A DNA stretch of 64,000 nt from Corythucha ciliata (lineage: Eukaryota; Arthropoda; Insecta; Hemiptera; Tingidae). A program made the position numbers and the translations under genes. How positions within the stretch are numbered: position 1 is the first letter of the stretch; every line of letters begins with the position of its first letter. The stretch is taken from contig CM075941.1 in the NCBI GenBank assembly GCA_038030265.1, forward strand, positions 46,748,164-46,812,163. Reading direction: 5' to 3'. Positions 1-12,440 of this stretch are shown here, piece after piece. The notes under the pieces were generated by a model, which made no database searches, was not told the DNA's origin, and saw nothing but the letters and a program-made list of their open reading frames with translations.

Positions 1-1600
1 AAAAAATATCTGCTACACCACAAAGCTTTGAAAACGTCAAATTTACGTTGTTGATCACTACCCCCCTCTCCCTCAATCAGCATCGTCGATAGCACCCCTA
101 CGAGGGGGATTTCTCTTGTCAGGGTGTCATTCGCCGAAGAGCTCTTCTATACCTGGGTGTTACAAAAAAACAAGTATAATAATGATAGCGTCAGTTTTTC
201 ATGCAAAATACAAAGAAAACAAAAATCAAAGCGACAGGTGATGGTTTCTTTGAGAATTAGCCTGTCGAAAACAATGGTAGTCAACTAACTACCTCTCCCC
301 CCCCCCCACACAGACACACCATTGTAGTTAAAACCGACGAGTTTCGAATTTTCTATGCGTTGTATATTGAAATTGTACGAATACGTGAAAGGTTGGCGGG
401 GGGTGGGAGATGGTGGTGTAGTGACGAAGGCGAGAACTCCCAGATCAGTCACCCCACGGCGGCCCCAAAGACACACGTGTTATAATATACCTAGGAGTTC
501 CCCCTCCCCCCTATTCACCACCACACCCCACCCATCATTTCAGTCTCTTCTTTGACTTCTCTTAAACACTTGTATTTATTCAGGCGGTGAGGGAAATGTA
601 TGTAACTTGGCTGTTTGGAGTGTGAATGATGAAGAAGGTTGTGTGTGTGTGCGTGAGGCGGTGGGGGTGCTAAAAGACAGAGTTTACCTTCGAGCGTGTA
701 GACCGAGGGTCCACAAACTTTTGCATTTGAATTTTTTTGTAATAAAACGCTCAAAGGTACCTGCTCCGAGAGCCACTCGATAAAAAAAAACAAAAAAAAA
801 AAACACAGTTTCTATTGTTTGAATAATTTCATCAGTTCAACAATAAGTTAATTTTATTTAGTCGTTATGGGTTTCTGGGCTTCATTATCGAATAAAGCTA
901 TAGCGGTAAATACAAAGTTTTAAGATTTTGTTTTTCGACAATTGCCCCATTGTTAGGAAACAATGCCCCGCAGAGGATTCAAAGAGGCTTTTCTAGTTTC
1001 ATAGAAGAGCCCTAGAGAGAGAGTGAGAAAAAAGCTCAAAAACCACTTGCCAAGATCTTGACACTGACGTTTGGGTCCAAGCATTCTGTCATTCCACTCT
1101 CGCATTGCTTTTTTCGTCTTTCTTTTTTAAGTTTGCCAAGTTTTCTCTTTCTCTCAAGGCGAAAGACTCTCAAAACCTTCAAGAGTGTAGTGACTCTAAA
1201 GGTATCGTGCAAAAAAAGTGTATTTTTTCTTCTCTCTCTCGCTCTGTTTCTATTTATTTAAAACTGCAAAAGGTCACAAATTTTGAAATGCTAAACGCGG
1301 CATTGTTACCGAGTCAAAAAATGACTCGTTTTTATGTTAATTTTCTCACTTATTATAATCGTTCTAATATGGGCGTTGAACAAAAAAATTTTTCTCTCTC
1401 TCTAAATATACTCAACTGGCCAAAATTTCTGTAGGATGTAAATATCAGAAATTCCGCTCTTCGCTTTCCGTAGAATTTACTCAATGAAAACAACGTAACG
1501 CGCTGTTATTTACAGAGCAGAACAGAAGATCAAATTCTTTATAAATGGAAAGAAGATGATGAGGGAGGGTGGGCTGGGTGGTAGAGGTTGCTGTTCTTTG
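1..1600. other. AT-rich DNA without a recognisable gene
   Basis: I see no coding region, RNA gene or complete transposon here. Short open frames are low-complexity or read through pyrimidine runs. Visible structure is limited to poly-C and poly-A tracts (for example near 300 and 785) and scattered CTCTCT runs between 1010 and 1410. Confidence 0.5.
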
Positions 1601-1619
1601 ATTCCAAGCGGACGAAACA

Positions 1620-2085
1620 CTGACTGTTTCACACCATAACTGGCTTTTTACCCAAACCGGATGATTTTACCCCTGAACTTACAACTCTGACTTGAAAACT
1701 TTGGCGATTTTAACACAAAACTGACAGTTTCACCACACTACCGAACACAATACTGACGATTTGTCCCAAAATGAGACGACGGACATTACACCCAAAACAG
1801 ACGATTTCGCGCCAAAGCTAATGCGTTACCCCAAAAGCTGTCACTGTACGAAACTGGAGATTTGAATTGAATATTTCACCCCGAAAAGCTTCATGTTACC
1901 ATGAAAATAACTTTGTTTCAACCGAAAAGAGAAGATTTTACTCTGAAACTGACGATTTTACTCCCGACCTAAAGTGTTGTTCCGTACATTTCACTAAAAA
2001 AACTGACAATTTTATCTGAAAAATGACTGTTTAACCTCGAAACTTACGATTTCATCCCAAAAACTCACGCTACATTTATATAAAC
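1620..2085 (+). repeat. Minisatellite C, left block
   Basis: Degenerate head-to-tail repeat of about 20-28 bp with the core AAACTGACGATTTTACCCC and many variants (ACTGACAGTTTCACC, CTGACGATTTGTCCC). The same family and orientation resume at 7540-7700 beyond LINE 1, so the LINE probably inserted into one array. The core AAACTGACGATT is shared with minisatellite B near 54 kb, suggesting a common origin. Confidence 0.75.
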
Positions 2086-2208
2086 TGATGACTAGAAGAA
2101 ATCAATATCCTTTTCACAGCCTATTAGTCACTAAAACCACTGGACAACCAGTATCACAGCCATATGTAATGTTTTCTTCACTAGCCCAGATGCAACTGAA
2201 GATAATGA

Positions 2209-5200
2209 CTAGATTGAGTGGAATAAGTTAATTCTTTGCAGGAACTTGATAATATTTTGCAGGTAAGCATTAGTAGAAAGGACTGCAGCAAGGTTCCTAT
2301 CTCCCGGTCCCGGGAGCGCGTTCCTCTGCCTATCAGCCTCATATCTCGGACATTCGATGAGAATGTGGGCAACAGTGATCGGGGCCCCGCAATTCTCACA
2401 TGTGCCTATGCCTTGCCTATAGTGAAATAATGACTTTTAGTTAGTCGAGTGTGACCTGTTCGAAGTCGGAGGATGACTATCGAATCTTTCCGGGTCATCT
2501 GCACTGGGGGTGAGTATAACGAAGGCTCCGCTATAATTGTTCGCAGCTGTGAAGAGCTGCTTTCCCAGTTGAAGGTCCACTCCCTCCATACCAGCTGGCG
2601 AATTCGCGCTTTTTCATCATCTAATCTGGCGGATAATAAACTGCTGTAGGGCTGTGACCGAGCCGCAATCTTTGCCAGCGAATCTACGCAAGTATTTCCA
2701 TATATTCCAACATGGCTTGGGGTCCAGAAGAACATTATTGATTTGCCTGCCTGGTTTAATGAATAAAGTTTTTGGTGAATCATTACTACGGCCGGGTCTC
2801 TCGCAAACTTGTTGTTTATCGCTGCTAGAGCACTGAAGGAATCAACAAGTAGTAAATATGATAGGGAGTCGTGGGTTAAGCAAAAGTCAAGTGCAAAAGA
2901 GATTCCGTATAGTTCTGCCGAGTAAACGGAAAAGAATGGCGGCAATGGGCAGAGGAAAGTGGTGATCGACGGGGAGTAGTATGCACAACCTACTCCGGAG
3001 GCCATTCTCGAACCATCATTTTTGTGAAGCCACCATATTTGGTTATAGCTTCATTAAAAGAAGCCTGAACTCCTCGGCCAGCACTTGAGTTTTTGAGTGC
3101 TTTATGTTGAAATCGGGATACAACCACGGATGTACCTCGGATCTTTTATACGGGACTGTGGGATGGAGTTGAGTTTGGTACCTAACGAGTGCTTCCTTTA
3201 GTCGAACAGAGATGGGTCGGGAGCGGCTTGGGAGAGCGGAATATTCACTGGAGCCCCCGACGTCGAACAGAGGTTTATGGAAAATGTGAAAAGGTTTAGA
3301 CTGGATGGCCGCTGAGTAATTTAAAATAAGCTGTTGGAAACGATACTTCAGTGGAAGATTTTTTGACAAAACATACAACTCATCGCAAGGGGTTGTCCGA
3401 TAGGCTCCAAGGGCGATGCTAAGCCCCGCTTAATACGTTCTTTCGGCAAAAGCCAACTCTTTCTTGCTGAGCTATACGCCTGGACTCCATATTCAATCTT
3501 CGATCGCGCAAGACAGTTCCAAATTTTTACAAGGGTACAGGGTTCCGAACCCCATTTATGACTAGATAACATTCGTATTATATTGAGGATTTTGGTGCAA
3601 TGGATATTAACCTGGAGAACGTGCTCTTTCCAGCGAAGCTGCTTATCCAGAACAACACCCGGAAATTTATGCGACTGTTGGTATGGCACGGGGGAATCCA
3701 TTAAGATTAGTGGTGGAGGGTCATGACGTGCCCGCAGTCGGCAGAACTGAACTGCGGCTGTTTTTTCGCGCGAGAAATGGAGCCCAATACTTTTAGCATT
3801 TTGCACAATGTGGTTTATAGCAATTTGTAGCTCAGACAATTCCTGGGGAGCTGAGGGATCTGTCGCATAAAGCAGAAGGTCATCAGCATAGATAGACGCA
3901 GACACACCAGCAGGAAGGCCGTCCGTTATTTTATTAACGGCTATAAGAAATAATGTAACGCTCAATACTGATCCCTGTGGTATACCAGTCAATTGCTCAC
4001 GATTAGAGGAATAGGTGTTACCTATTCGAACTGAGAAAACTCGGTCAGTTAGGAAGTTCTAGGAAGTGTGCTAATTTCCATGCTTCCGGGTAGCAGTGTC
4101 GAGTCCACAAGGAATTATAAAGGTCTAGTAGTTGTTTCTTGCAATGACCGGGCAAATGTTTCAGCACCTCATTGGGTATACCATCAGGCCCCGGGGCTTT
4201 ATTGCACGGTAGCTCTGCTATGAAATGGTCAAGCTCGAAAAGCCTGAAAGGAACGTTATAATTTTCTATTTCATGGTGCACTGAGGCAAGGGTATTTTCC
4301 GGTGGCAACTGTATTGGTGGATCCGCTGTTCCGGGGGTTGTTACGTGTTCCATGTGGTCCGCGATGTAATTAGCAACATCCAATGGCTCGCGCGCAATGT
4401 CGCCTGTCGGGGTAATTATCGCCAAAGGGCGTTCACAATTAGAAACGCCTTTCAGGGATCTAACTCTTCGCCATACCTCTCGACTCGTGGTCGAGGAATT
4501 AATTTGTGCGACGTATTTTCGCCATGAATCCCTCTTCGCAGTCACCTTCAACCGCGACGTTCATGCGCCCTTAGCCGTAGGATGTTTTTTATACTAATTA
4601 AAAGCTCTTTTTTTGTCACGGTTGGCCTGACGTATCTCCTCATTTCACCACGCTACTGATGGGCGCGTTTGGTTGTGGGATTTACGAGGGATCGCCTGAC
4701 TAGCACCATAATTGATCGCATCAGTCATATTTTGTACATCTAGATCGAGGTTGCCAGTGAGTGTAGGTATGGAAAGGCTTTGTGAATATTTATCCCAGTC
4801 AGCGGTACAAGTTATAATCCTGGGTGCAAACGGTCTGGGAAATAAGGATCGGGTAGTGATCCGAATGATGGAGATCGGAAAGGACACTCCAGTCGAAGGC
4901 AGTTGCAAGACTCGTACTCACAATGCTCAGGTCAATTGCGTCAGATGTGCCGGAGCTGGAAGTGAAATGGGTGGGGGAACCATTATTTAGCACAATTAAG
5001 TTATTATCAGACAATATATTAGCAAGAGTTTCTCCAATCCGCGTGCTTCGATTTGATCCCCATGAAGTATGATGACAGTTTGAGTCGGTAAGTATTAAAA
5101 CCGGTGGTGGTAGGGATGCTATCAGGTTCCGAAGATCTTCTGGATCCCACGAGTTGTCTGGTAGGTAAAGTGAACACACTGTAACAGTAAGCGGAAAAAC

Positions 5201-5507
5201 TATTCGGATTGCAACGGCTTGAAGGGGTGAGTGCGTTGGCACTTCCGATGGGTTGCAAGAGTTTTTAACCATGACAGCCGTGTCGCCTTCCACCATCTCG
5301 CACCTCACAACTCCTATGGAACAGCGCATATTGTGGTGGGGCCGAATAGAAGGAATTTGAAAAATGTGTTTCCTGAAGCGCTATTAGGAATGGCGAGTGC
5401 TCTGATATCAGGAATCTAAGTTCATCTGAATGTTGGTGATATCCACGAATATTCCACTGTAGAATATGATTATACGTATGAATTACAGATGCAAGGCTGG
5501 CGTCAAA
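2209..5507 (-). pseudogene. LINE 1 ORF2, EN-RT-RNase H polyprotein (broken)
   Basis: The endonuclease begins with QWNIRG (about 5459-5442) and LQETHF, then shifts frame near 5330. It continues with LTDSNCHH (canonical GDFNAHH, with G changed to T) and ends in SDHYPI, so the catalytic Glu, Asp and His are still readable. After another shift the linker runs to KAPGPDGIPNEVLK (RT block 1, about 4180). RT then jumps from WKLAHF to RVFSVRIGN, so blocks 2-4 and the first catalytic Asp are deleted at about 4050-4067. GIPQGSVLS and YADDLLLY follow (3980-3860). RNase H has DGSR (about 3010), SAELYGI, LLVDSFSAL and TPSHVGIYGN with the final Asp, i.e. all four catalytic positions. A last shift near 2420 leads to the CENCGAP...H...C motif and a TAG at 2209-2211. 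No ATG precedes QWNIRG in frame, so the start is undecided. Confidence 0.85.
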
Positions 5508-5511
5508 CTAG

Positions 5512-7253
5512 TCATTTTCGTCTTCCTTTCTTTTTTTGCTCCTCCCAATTTCCTCTTCTTCCTTTTCGCCATCCCTTATTACCAGGGCCCTGGCTCCCTT
5601 CTTCCTGGCCGTTAGAATCCGATTGGTCTGGGGTTCCCTCAGCAATGATATCCTGAGGCTGGGAGTTGGCAGAGTCAACACCAAAATCTACCAATAGTCC
5701 CAGTTCAACTCCTCCAGTTTCCTCCCTCGGTCTTTCTATCTTCCCTGTATGACTCTTAGGTGCAACTTCATTCTGGGTGTTCGCGCTATCATCAGAAGCC
5801 TTCAACAGTGGGACGCTCTTACCTGAATTATTAGTAGTTTCATTTCCTCTATTTTGGATCTCTAATTCAATATCCGCAACGAACGGAGCATTCGGGGAAT
5901 TCCATTTATTAGTTTTCGGGTGGGTTTGCGTTTCTGTCACTACCTCCTCACTACGAAGGTTTTTTTGTTTGGGGAGGGTGATTCCTATGCAGGGTTCTGG
6001 GGTCTTGGCCTGCGGGGCTTAATGCCACCTCCAGCTACATAGGCTTTCGCTTGAAAAAAGTTAATATTTTGCGTAACCATGACCCTTTGAATTTCAAATT
6101 CCGTTTTATACACTGGGCACGTTCTGTCTCCTGCTTTGTGAGCTCCACCACAATTGACACACTTTGGTGGGACGTCACATTCTTCACTATCCACATTTGC
6201 GTGAGCCGGTTTGCCGCACTCGCAGGTTTCTTCATTCTTGCACCTGTCCTGTGTATGTCCAAAGTTTTGGCACCTAAAGCACCTCCTCGGAGCATTTATG
6301 TAAGGCCGCACTCTAAATCTTTGATAAGCCGCGTATATGACGTCAGGGAGGACCTTTCCCTTAAATGTCAGAATAACTGTCCCAGTGTTTTCATTAATTC
6401 CATTCACTTTTATGGTTACAAATCTGACAGCTATCACGCCATACGGTTTGAGAAATTCAATTGTTTCTTCTTCGTTTGAGTGCTTGAGTTCTTCAGATCG
6501 AATGACGCCTCTGATAGTATTTAGTCTCTCAGGTACAACAAGATTTACCTCCTCGTCGATAAACTTTTTCAGCTTATCTGACTGTTCTCTCGATATCGTT
6601 TCAGTTACAAGCTTTCCGGACGCAGTTTTCCTAACATTCTTCACCCTTCCAACGGCAGCATCTATGTGTCTCGCAATTAGGAAGACGGACGTTTTTTGAA
6701 ATGACCCGTTTGGTTTTTCCAGGGCAACAAACTTATCCCAGACTTCTGTTTCCACTTGTCTCGTTTTAGGCAGACTAATTTCCTTGTTCCGTAATACGTC
6801 ATGTTTCATAGGACTTCGTCTTTTAAACCGTTTGGATCTCCCTAATATGTCCGCATTCCAATTATCCTGCGGATCATATGGCTCCATCGAGATTTCTTTT
6901 CTCTTCCTGTCTACATCACTTGCTGTGGATGCACCAGCAGCAGTGGAGCTGACGCTTTCGACACTACTAGTCCGATTCAGCGTTTGCCTCAATAACTCCA
7001 TCGATCTCATTAGTCCGGGTCGTCTTGCTAGGAGCCTTAATCCATGCTCATTGACGCCCATCTCTGTCAAACTATGGCCTGGCTTGGCAATATTGCTCGG
7101 AGAGTGGACAAGGGCCGACCCCCCGCCACTCTCTTCATTGCTTTGTCCATGTTGATTATCCATTTCCATATCGCCTGGTTCGCCCAAAGGGTCCTGACTA
7201 ACCCCCGGGTTCCGATGGATCAGTCCGGCATCATTGTGTTTTGTGCTGTCCAT
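5512..7253 (-). pseudogene. LINE 1 ORF1, Gag-like zinc-knuckle protein (frameshifted)
   Basis: The first 422 residues (7253-5985) are open from an ATG. The N-terminal third is polar and low complexity. A middle part resembles the RNA-binding region that precedes the knuckles in I/Jockey Gag proteins. Three cysteine-histidine knuckles lie at about residues 325-379: C-x2-C-x4-H-x4-C, then a CxCGKPAH variant, then CVNCGGAH with a final Cys. Such proteins bind element RNA and form the ribonucleoprotein. The frame stops at 5985. An open frame shifted by one continues immediately (about 5990-5512) as a charged Lys/Arg-rich tail ending KKGRRK, so the original protein was probably about 565 residues. 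The ORF2 frame opens just after the tail's stop codon, which fits reinitiation in the intact ancestor. Confidence 0.85.
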
Positions 7254-7529
7254 TTTGACTATAGTTTGCCTTTTTACCCTACGGCCAAGGCGGGCGAGAC
7301 ATTTCAGCCCTAAAATCCAGATATTCCCATGTCTTCCGGGTCAGCCACATAAAATTAATCCGAGGGGAAGGATAAGGATAGTGGAAAGGAAGGCCGAAGG
7401 CCTAGGGATAGCTGCGGGGCTGGGATGAGTCCCTGCAACTAGGCGACAGGACCCCAGGTTCACCAAGCCCGTATGACACCTGTAAGGCGTTCACCATTAT
7501 TGTAGTGAAATCTTCACTTATTTTTATAT

Positions 7530-7700
7530 ATATAAAACGTCGCAGTTTTGGTGTGAAGTGTTTAATATTGGACTAAAATCGTCACTTTTTGACGTGGAAA
7601 TAACCTCCAAAACTAAAGATTTCACGCCAAAGCTGACGTGTTATATTCAAGACTATATTCTAAAGATTTCAAGACAATATTCTAGTGATTGTACTTATCC
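7530..7700 (+). repeat. Minisatellite C, right block
   Basis: Continuation of the 1620-2085 family on the far side of LINE 1, with units such as AAACTAAAGATTTCACGCC and AAAGCTGACGTGTTA. Orientation matches the left block. Confidence 0.6.
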
Positions 7701-8193
7701 TTGAACTAAATTTGACAGGTTTCCCTAAAAGGGAAACGTTCATCCCCAGTGATCAAGCTTACAGGAGCAAAATATTTTGCCCCCCTAGGGTTCAAGAAAA
7801 GTGCAATTTCGCGCCTTCTTTGGAAGGAGCAAAATGGTTCATTTCTAACCCAAAGTGCGAAAATTCATTTTTAGGGCCCAAAAATCCTCGAAATTGGTTA
7901 TTTTAGTGAGACGTATTCCATGAAATGATTTTTTTTTATGTTTGGTAACCCTGAGGGATCTCTACAGGTATCTATGAGGTAGTTTTATGGTATCTCTCTA
8001 GGGGTGGGCAGCTGCCTTACTAAGTCTTCGCTTTCACGCGGCAACTGCCCCCCCCCTGCCCACCCATTCGATGGATCGTCTGATCTAAAATCCATTTCGA
8101 TTTCCGGAATTCTCGGGGTGAAAAACATAAATACGCGGTGTCGTCCATTACTGAATTTATGCCATTCTCGCCAAAAACGCCAATTTTCTAAAA
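7701..8193. other. No gene recognised
   Basis: About 500 bases of AT-rich DNA between minisatellite C and the hAT terminus. It holds poly-T and poly-C runs only; the open frames overlapping it have no recognisable domain. Confidence 0.4.
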
Positions 8194-8520
8194 CAGTGGT
8201 TCTCAACCTTTTCACGGTCAGGCCCCCCTTGGACGATAAAAATTTGTTGCGCCCCCCCCCCCTCAATTGCATTGTATTGTTTTTTGTTTTTTCAAAAAGA
8301 CATTTTAAAGGTCCGAAACCAGAAAAAGCTTCGATTTTGGTCAAACCACGAAGGGACGCACCCGTTTTTGTCCACTTGCCTCCACGTTCGAGGACCGTGG
8401 TTGACCGCCTTGGAGTTGAGAAAATTGACCGAAATGGCAAGGCCAAACGCTCTTTTATGACCGCACCTTTAAGGGCAATGACAGGCGCCTTTGGTGCATT
8501 TTGATCGGTACCTAACTACA
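8194..8520 (+). mobile_element. hAT (Charlie-like) transposon terminus
   Basis: Starts with CAGTGGTTCTCAACCTTTT at 8194, the classic terminal inverted repeat of Charlie-type hAT elements. It is followed by an AGGCCCCCCTTGG segment typical of such non-autonomous ends. I found no matching inverted end or 8-bp duplication, so this is one terminus only and its right limit is a guess. A 166-aa open frame crossing it has no recognisable domain. Confidence 0.55.
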
Positions 8521-8599
8521 CACCAGAAACGAGGAGAGAATATTCGAGAACAGGGACAAAACTCAATGAGGTCCTTCTACCTGGGTGAAGAGCAGACCC

Positions 8600-9150
8600 A
8601 GTGCCACCCTCGCTTCTTTCTCAAAAGGCCAACATAAAACCACAGTGAAGCTCCAATCGCACTAAAACTCAAAAGCCAAACTCAAAAACCACCAAAAGGC
8701 CACAACACAGTACAATGACCCCATGCAGTAAGGCCCAACCAAAGCCATGGTTCAACCTCAGCGAAGCTGTAATTACAGTAGAACCTTCAACGACAGCAAC
8801 GCCCGAAGCACAAAGAAGGCTTAGCCACATCCAAGATCCTATCACAGCAAAGGTCCAACCACTGTAAAAGTCAATCCACATCAAAGCTCCAACCGCAGCA
8901 AGGTCCAACCACTGCAAAGGTTTAACCATAGCAAAGCTACAATCACAACCAAGTTCAACCACAGCAAAGGTCCCACCACTGCAAAGGGCCAACCACAGCA
9001 AAGGTCCACTCACTGCAAAGGGCCAACCACAGCAAAGCTCAACCACAGCAAAGGTCCAACCACAGCAAAGGTCCACCCACTGCAAAGGGTCAACCACAGT
9101 AAAGCTCAACCACAGCAAAGGTCCAACCACAACAAAGCTCGAAACCTAAA
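8600..9150 (+). repeat. Minisatellite D (AACCACAGCAAAGGTCC)
   Basis: Tandem repeat of about 17-19 bp alternating AACCACAGCAAAGGTCC, CCACTGCAAAGGGCC and AACCACAGCAAAGCTC. It is most regular from 8930 to 9130. The 153-codon minus-strand frame across it encodes only a Trp/Leu/Val-rich repeat and is not a gene. The AACCACA and GCTC motifs are shared with minisatellite E read on its other strand. Confidence 0.85.
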
Positions 9151-9539
9151 GAAATTGCCTAAAATATAAAAACTGCTGCTGAATTCGTGCCTGAAATCCA
9201 GAAAAAACGCAATTTTAATGTACAACGTAGTCGATTTAGCATCTAACACGCCGTTTATCTAATAAAACTGTGTCGTTAGGCCTCAAATTACCTCGGTAAA
9301 TTAACCCAGAAACAAGAAAATTTCATGGCGGTAAATTTGGCGAAGAATTTGGAATTTTGGCCCTAAAATTGTATTTTTTCACATGTGGGGTAAACGGTAT
9401 TTTCGGAGTGGGGGGGGGGGTAAATTTGAACTGCTCAGATTCTTGCTCCCCCAATGCCGGCTGACTTCCGCCGCCCCTGGAACTTCTCCGAAAATATTTC
9501 ACATTATGGCCATGAGTTAGCACTTTTTCTCAAATTTAG

Positions 9540-10395
9540 CCTCGAATTAGCGCTTCTTCTCAATTTCAGCTTTAAATGATCACATATTTTTCATTTTTAG
9601 CCGTGAATCTTAATTTTGGCCTCGGGTTAGCGATTTTTCGCAATTTTTTTTGTGTGCGTCAGTAAATCAGGATGCCCCGCAAATTATCGTTTTTCTCAAA
9701 ATTTAGCCTCGAATTCCCGATTTTCTCAATTTAAGCACGGTTCAACACATCAGTGGCGGAACAACACCTATCGGGGCCCAGGGCGGAAATCTCTAGGAGG
9801 CCCTTCAGTCTCTAATTAAAAAACTAGGAATTCACTTTTTAGCCAGCGTTGAAGTACATATTTTTCTCAATTTTAGCCATTTTCTCAAATTTATCCACGA
9901 ATGAGCTAATTTTCTCATTTTTAGCTGCGAATCGGCGCTTTTTGTAAGCTCTTAGCCGTAAGGTTGCCTCAAGAATCCGCAAATTTGGTAGTATTTGAGC
10001 GCTTTTTCTCAATTGTATCCGCAAATTAGCAATTTTTCCAAATTTAAGCTGTGAATTCGCGATTTTCTCCATTTTAAATACCAATTCATGTTTATCTCTA
10101 TTTATTTACCCGCGAAATAGCCCTTTTCACAGTTTTAGCAGCTTGAATTGGCGATTTTTCTCAATTTTATTCCCAAAGTTGCCCAAATTAGCGCTTTTTC
10201 TAAACTGAACTAGCACTTTATCACAATTTTAGCTGTGAATTGGCGCTTTTCTTAGTTTTAGCTGCGTGGATTAGCGTTTTTTCCTAATTTCAGTCCCGAT
10301 TTCGCCTCAAAAATTTGTGATTTTTCGTTGTCCCAATGTCATCGGTGAATTAGCGCTTTTTATCAATGTTAACATCCGTAAATTTCAGCGATTTT
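9540..10395 (+). repeat. Minisatellite A, + orientation
   Basis: Degenerate repeat of about 28-31 bp: CTCAATTTTAGCC, then GCGAATTAGCG, then CTTTTT, repeated head to tail. Unit sequence drifts strongly. A CAGTGGCGGAACAACACC string at 9752 looks like a hAT-type terminus without an identified partner. The array is interrupted at 10396 by the hAT-like element and resumes at 13155. Confidence 0.85.
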
Positions 10396-10471
10396 CAGGG
10401 GCGTAGGTGTGGGGGGGATATGGGGGATAGACCCCCTCCCCCGAGCTACAAGTATACGAACGAAGAGCCCC

Positions 10472-11010
10472 ATAAAATCTCCAAAAATGAGCGTTTCATG
10501 TTGAAGTTAGGTTTAGCAGATTTTTTGAACTTAATAAAGCAGCGGAAAGGTCCGAGTACGTCCAGCTTTATCCTAGGACTTGAGACCCAACGCAGTAGTG
10601 TACCGTGGAACCGGGGGGGTGGGGCGTTCGCCCCGGACCCTCTATCAGACAAAAATCGGTAATATTCGTGGCTATAGCTGCTAAAAAGCGCTGATTCGTG
10701 GTCTCGCGATGCAACTTCCAGACTAAAATTAAGAAAAAAATCGCTGATTCGCGGTACATGGAGGCCATTCTACGAATAAATTGTGGAAACCAACGCAATA
10801 GTGTTGTATTTGGGTAAACCCCGCGGTTAAAGTTGAGAATACACGCTATAATGTTGACAAATAGAAGATGCTTTCAGGTTAAAATTGGACAAAAATGGCA
10901 AATTCACAACTGAAATGACGTAAAATCGCCCATGAAAAATGGGAATAGGATGCTGAATGGCCGCAAAATCAGCACAAAACAATATTTCACAGCTGAAATT
11001 GTAAAAATCA
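10472..11010 (+). repeat. Long direct repeat, copy 1
   Basis: About 540 bp that recurs, near identical, at 11904-12440 and inverted at about 63205-63735. It contains the distinctive sequences TTTAGCAGATTTTTTGAAC and AGGACTTGAGACCCAACGC, a poly-G tract, then minisatellite A units. The copies are much more alike than neighbouring 30-bp units, so they arose by recent segmental duplication rather than independent drift. Confidence 0.85.
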
Positions 11011-11903
11011 CTAATTTGCAATTTGCAGATATAAAGTTGTGGAAAAAAGTTAATTCGCGGATACAAAATGAAGAAAATCACTAATTTGCGGCAAAAATCA
11101 CCAATTAGCACAGCTAAAATGAAGAAAAACGTTAATTTTCAGTTCAAATTGGGGAAAAGTGCTAATTCTCAGTTAAAAATGGAAAAAAATTGCTAATTTG
11201 CAGGTTAGAATGAATCAAACGCTAATTCTTGGCAAAAATTGACAAAACTCGATCGGTAATGCACGGGTTGGAAACGCTACCACGCCGCTGAAATTTAGAA
11301 AAAGCGGAAATTCGCAGCTGAAATAGAGAAACATCACTAATTCTCGAATGTGTCGTGAAATCTATAATTTAAAAATGATGATTTGTTGACAGAAATGGAT
11401 GAATAGATGTAAATTTTTTGATTTGAAAAAAAAAAAAAAAAATACATGTATGATTTAAATTCGCACCTTCTGAAGGCATTTTTGGGGCTAAAATTCAGAA
11501 AAATGGCAAATTCATGTATGGCTGTAGTGGCTATAGTGTAATGTTAAAAAATAAGCCAATTCACGGATAGAACTGAAAAGAAGCAATAGTCTATACCTAT
11601 AAAAGTAAAATTAAATTGCTAATGCGGTGGTAAAATGTGAAAAACCGCTAATTTGCGGTTATTATTTAGAAAATAAAATAATCAGGCCTGGTCAAAATTA
11701 AGAGAAAGGTTAATTTTAAGCCTAAAAATTAAGAAAGGTGCTAATTCGCGGCTAAAAATGGAAAAAATCGCCAATTTATAGCTAGAATTGCGCCAAAGCC
11801 AATTTGTGACTGAAATTGAGAAAATTCGCTAATTCACAGGTTTGAAACGCTATACGCTATACGACGTGCTGCCGCTACAATTTAAAAAAAAGCGCTAATT
11901 CGA

Positions 11904-12440
11904 ATAAAATCTCCAAAAATGAGCGTTTCACGTTGAAGTCAGGTTTAGCAGATTTTTTGAACTTAATAAAGCAGCGGAAAGGTCCGAGTACGTCCAGCTT
12001 TATCCTAGGACTTGAGACCCAACGCAGTAGTGTACCGATGAACCGGGGGGGGGGGGGCGTTCGTCCCGGACCCTCTATCAGACAAAAATCGGTAATATTC
12101 GTGGCTATAGCTGCTAAAAAGCGCTGATTCGTGGTCTCGCGATGCAACTTCCAGACTAAAATTAAGAAAAAAATCGCTGATTCGCGGTACATGGAGGCCA
12201 TTCTACGAATAAATTGTGGAAACCAACGCAATAGTGTTGTATTTGGGTAAACCCCGCGGTTAAAGTTGAGAAAACACGCTATAATATTGACAAATAAAAG
12301 ACGCTTTCACGTTAAAATTGGACAAAAATGGCAAATTCACAACTGAAATGGCGTAAAATAGCCCATTCGCGTATGAAAAGGGGAATAGGATGCTGAATGG
12401 CCACAAAATTAGCGCAGATATTTCACAGCTGAAATTGAGA
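11904..12440 (+). repeat. Long direct repeat, copy 2
   Basis: Second copy, 1432 bp downstream of copy 1 and inside the same hAT-like element. It lacks the GAGCTACAAGTATACG segment that precedes copy 1 and starts at ATAAAATCTCC. This suggests an unequal exchange or internal duplication that did not include the element's terminus. Confidence 0.85.

Larger units (their letters stand above)
2090..7530 (-). mobile_element. I-type LINE 1 (degenerate, near full length)
   Basis: Non-LTR retrotransposon on the minus strand. In order it has a 5' leader (about 7530-7254), ORF1 with three zinc knuckles, then ORF2 with AP-like endonuclease, reverse transcriptase, RNase H and a terminal C-x2-C-x8-H-x4-C motif. 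The EN-RT-RNase H order and the zinc-knuckle Gag are known for the I superfamily; Jockey elements normally lack RNase H. Both flanks are minisatellite C. AT-rich strings TTTATATAAAC (near 2077) and TATATATAAAAC (near 7528) could be a worn target duplication. Several frameshifts and an RT deletion make it non-autonomous. Exact ends are uncertain by tens of bases. Confidence 0.85.

Noticed and set aside
8669..9130. 153-codon frame rich in Trp, Leu and Val
   Set aside because: It is the translation of minisatellite D and repeats with the unit; no domain.
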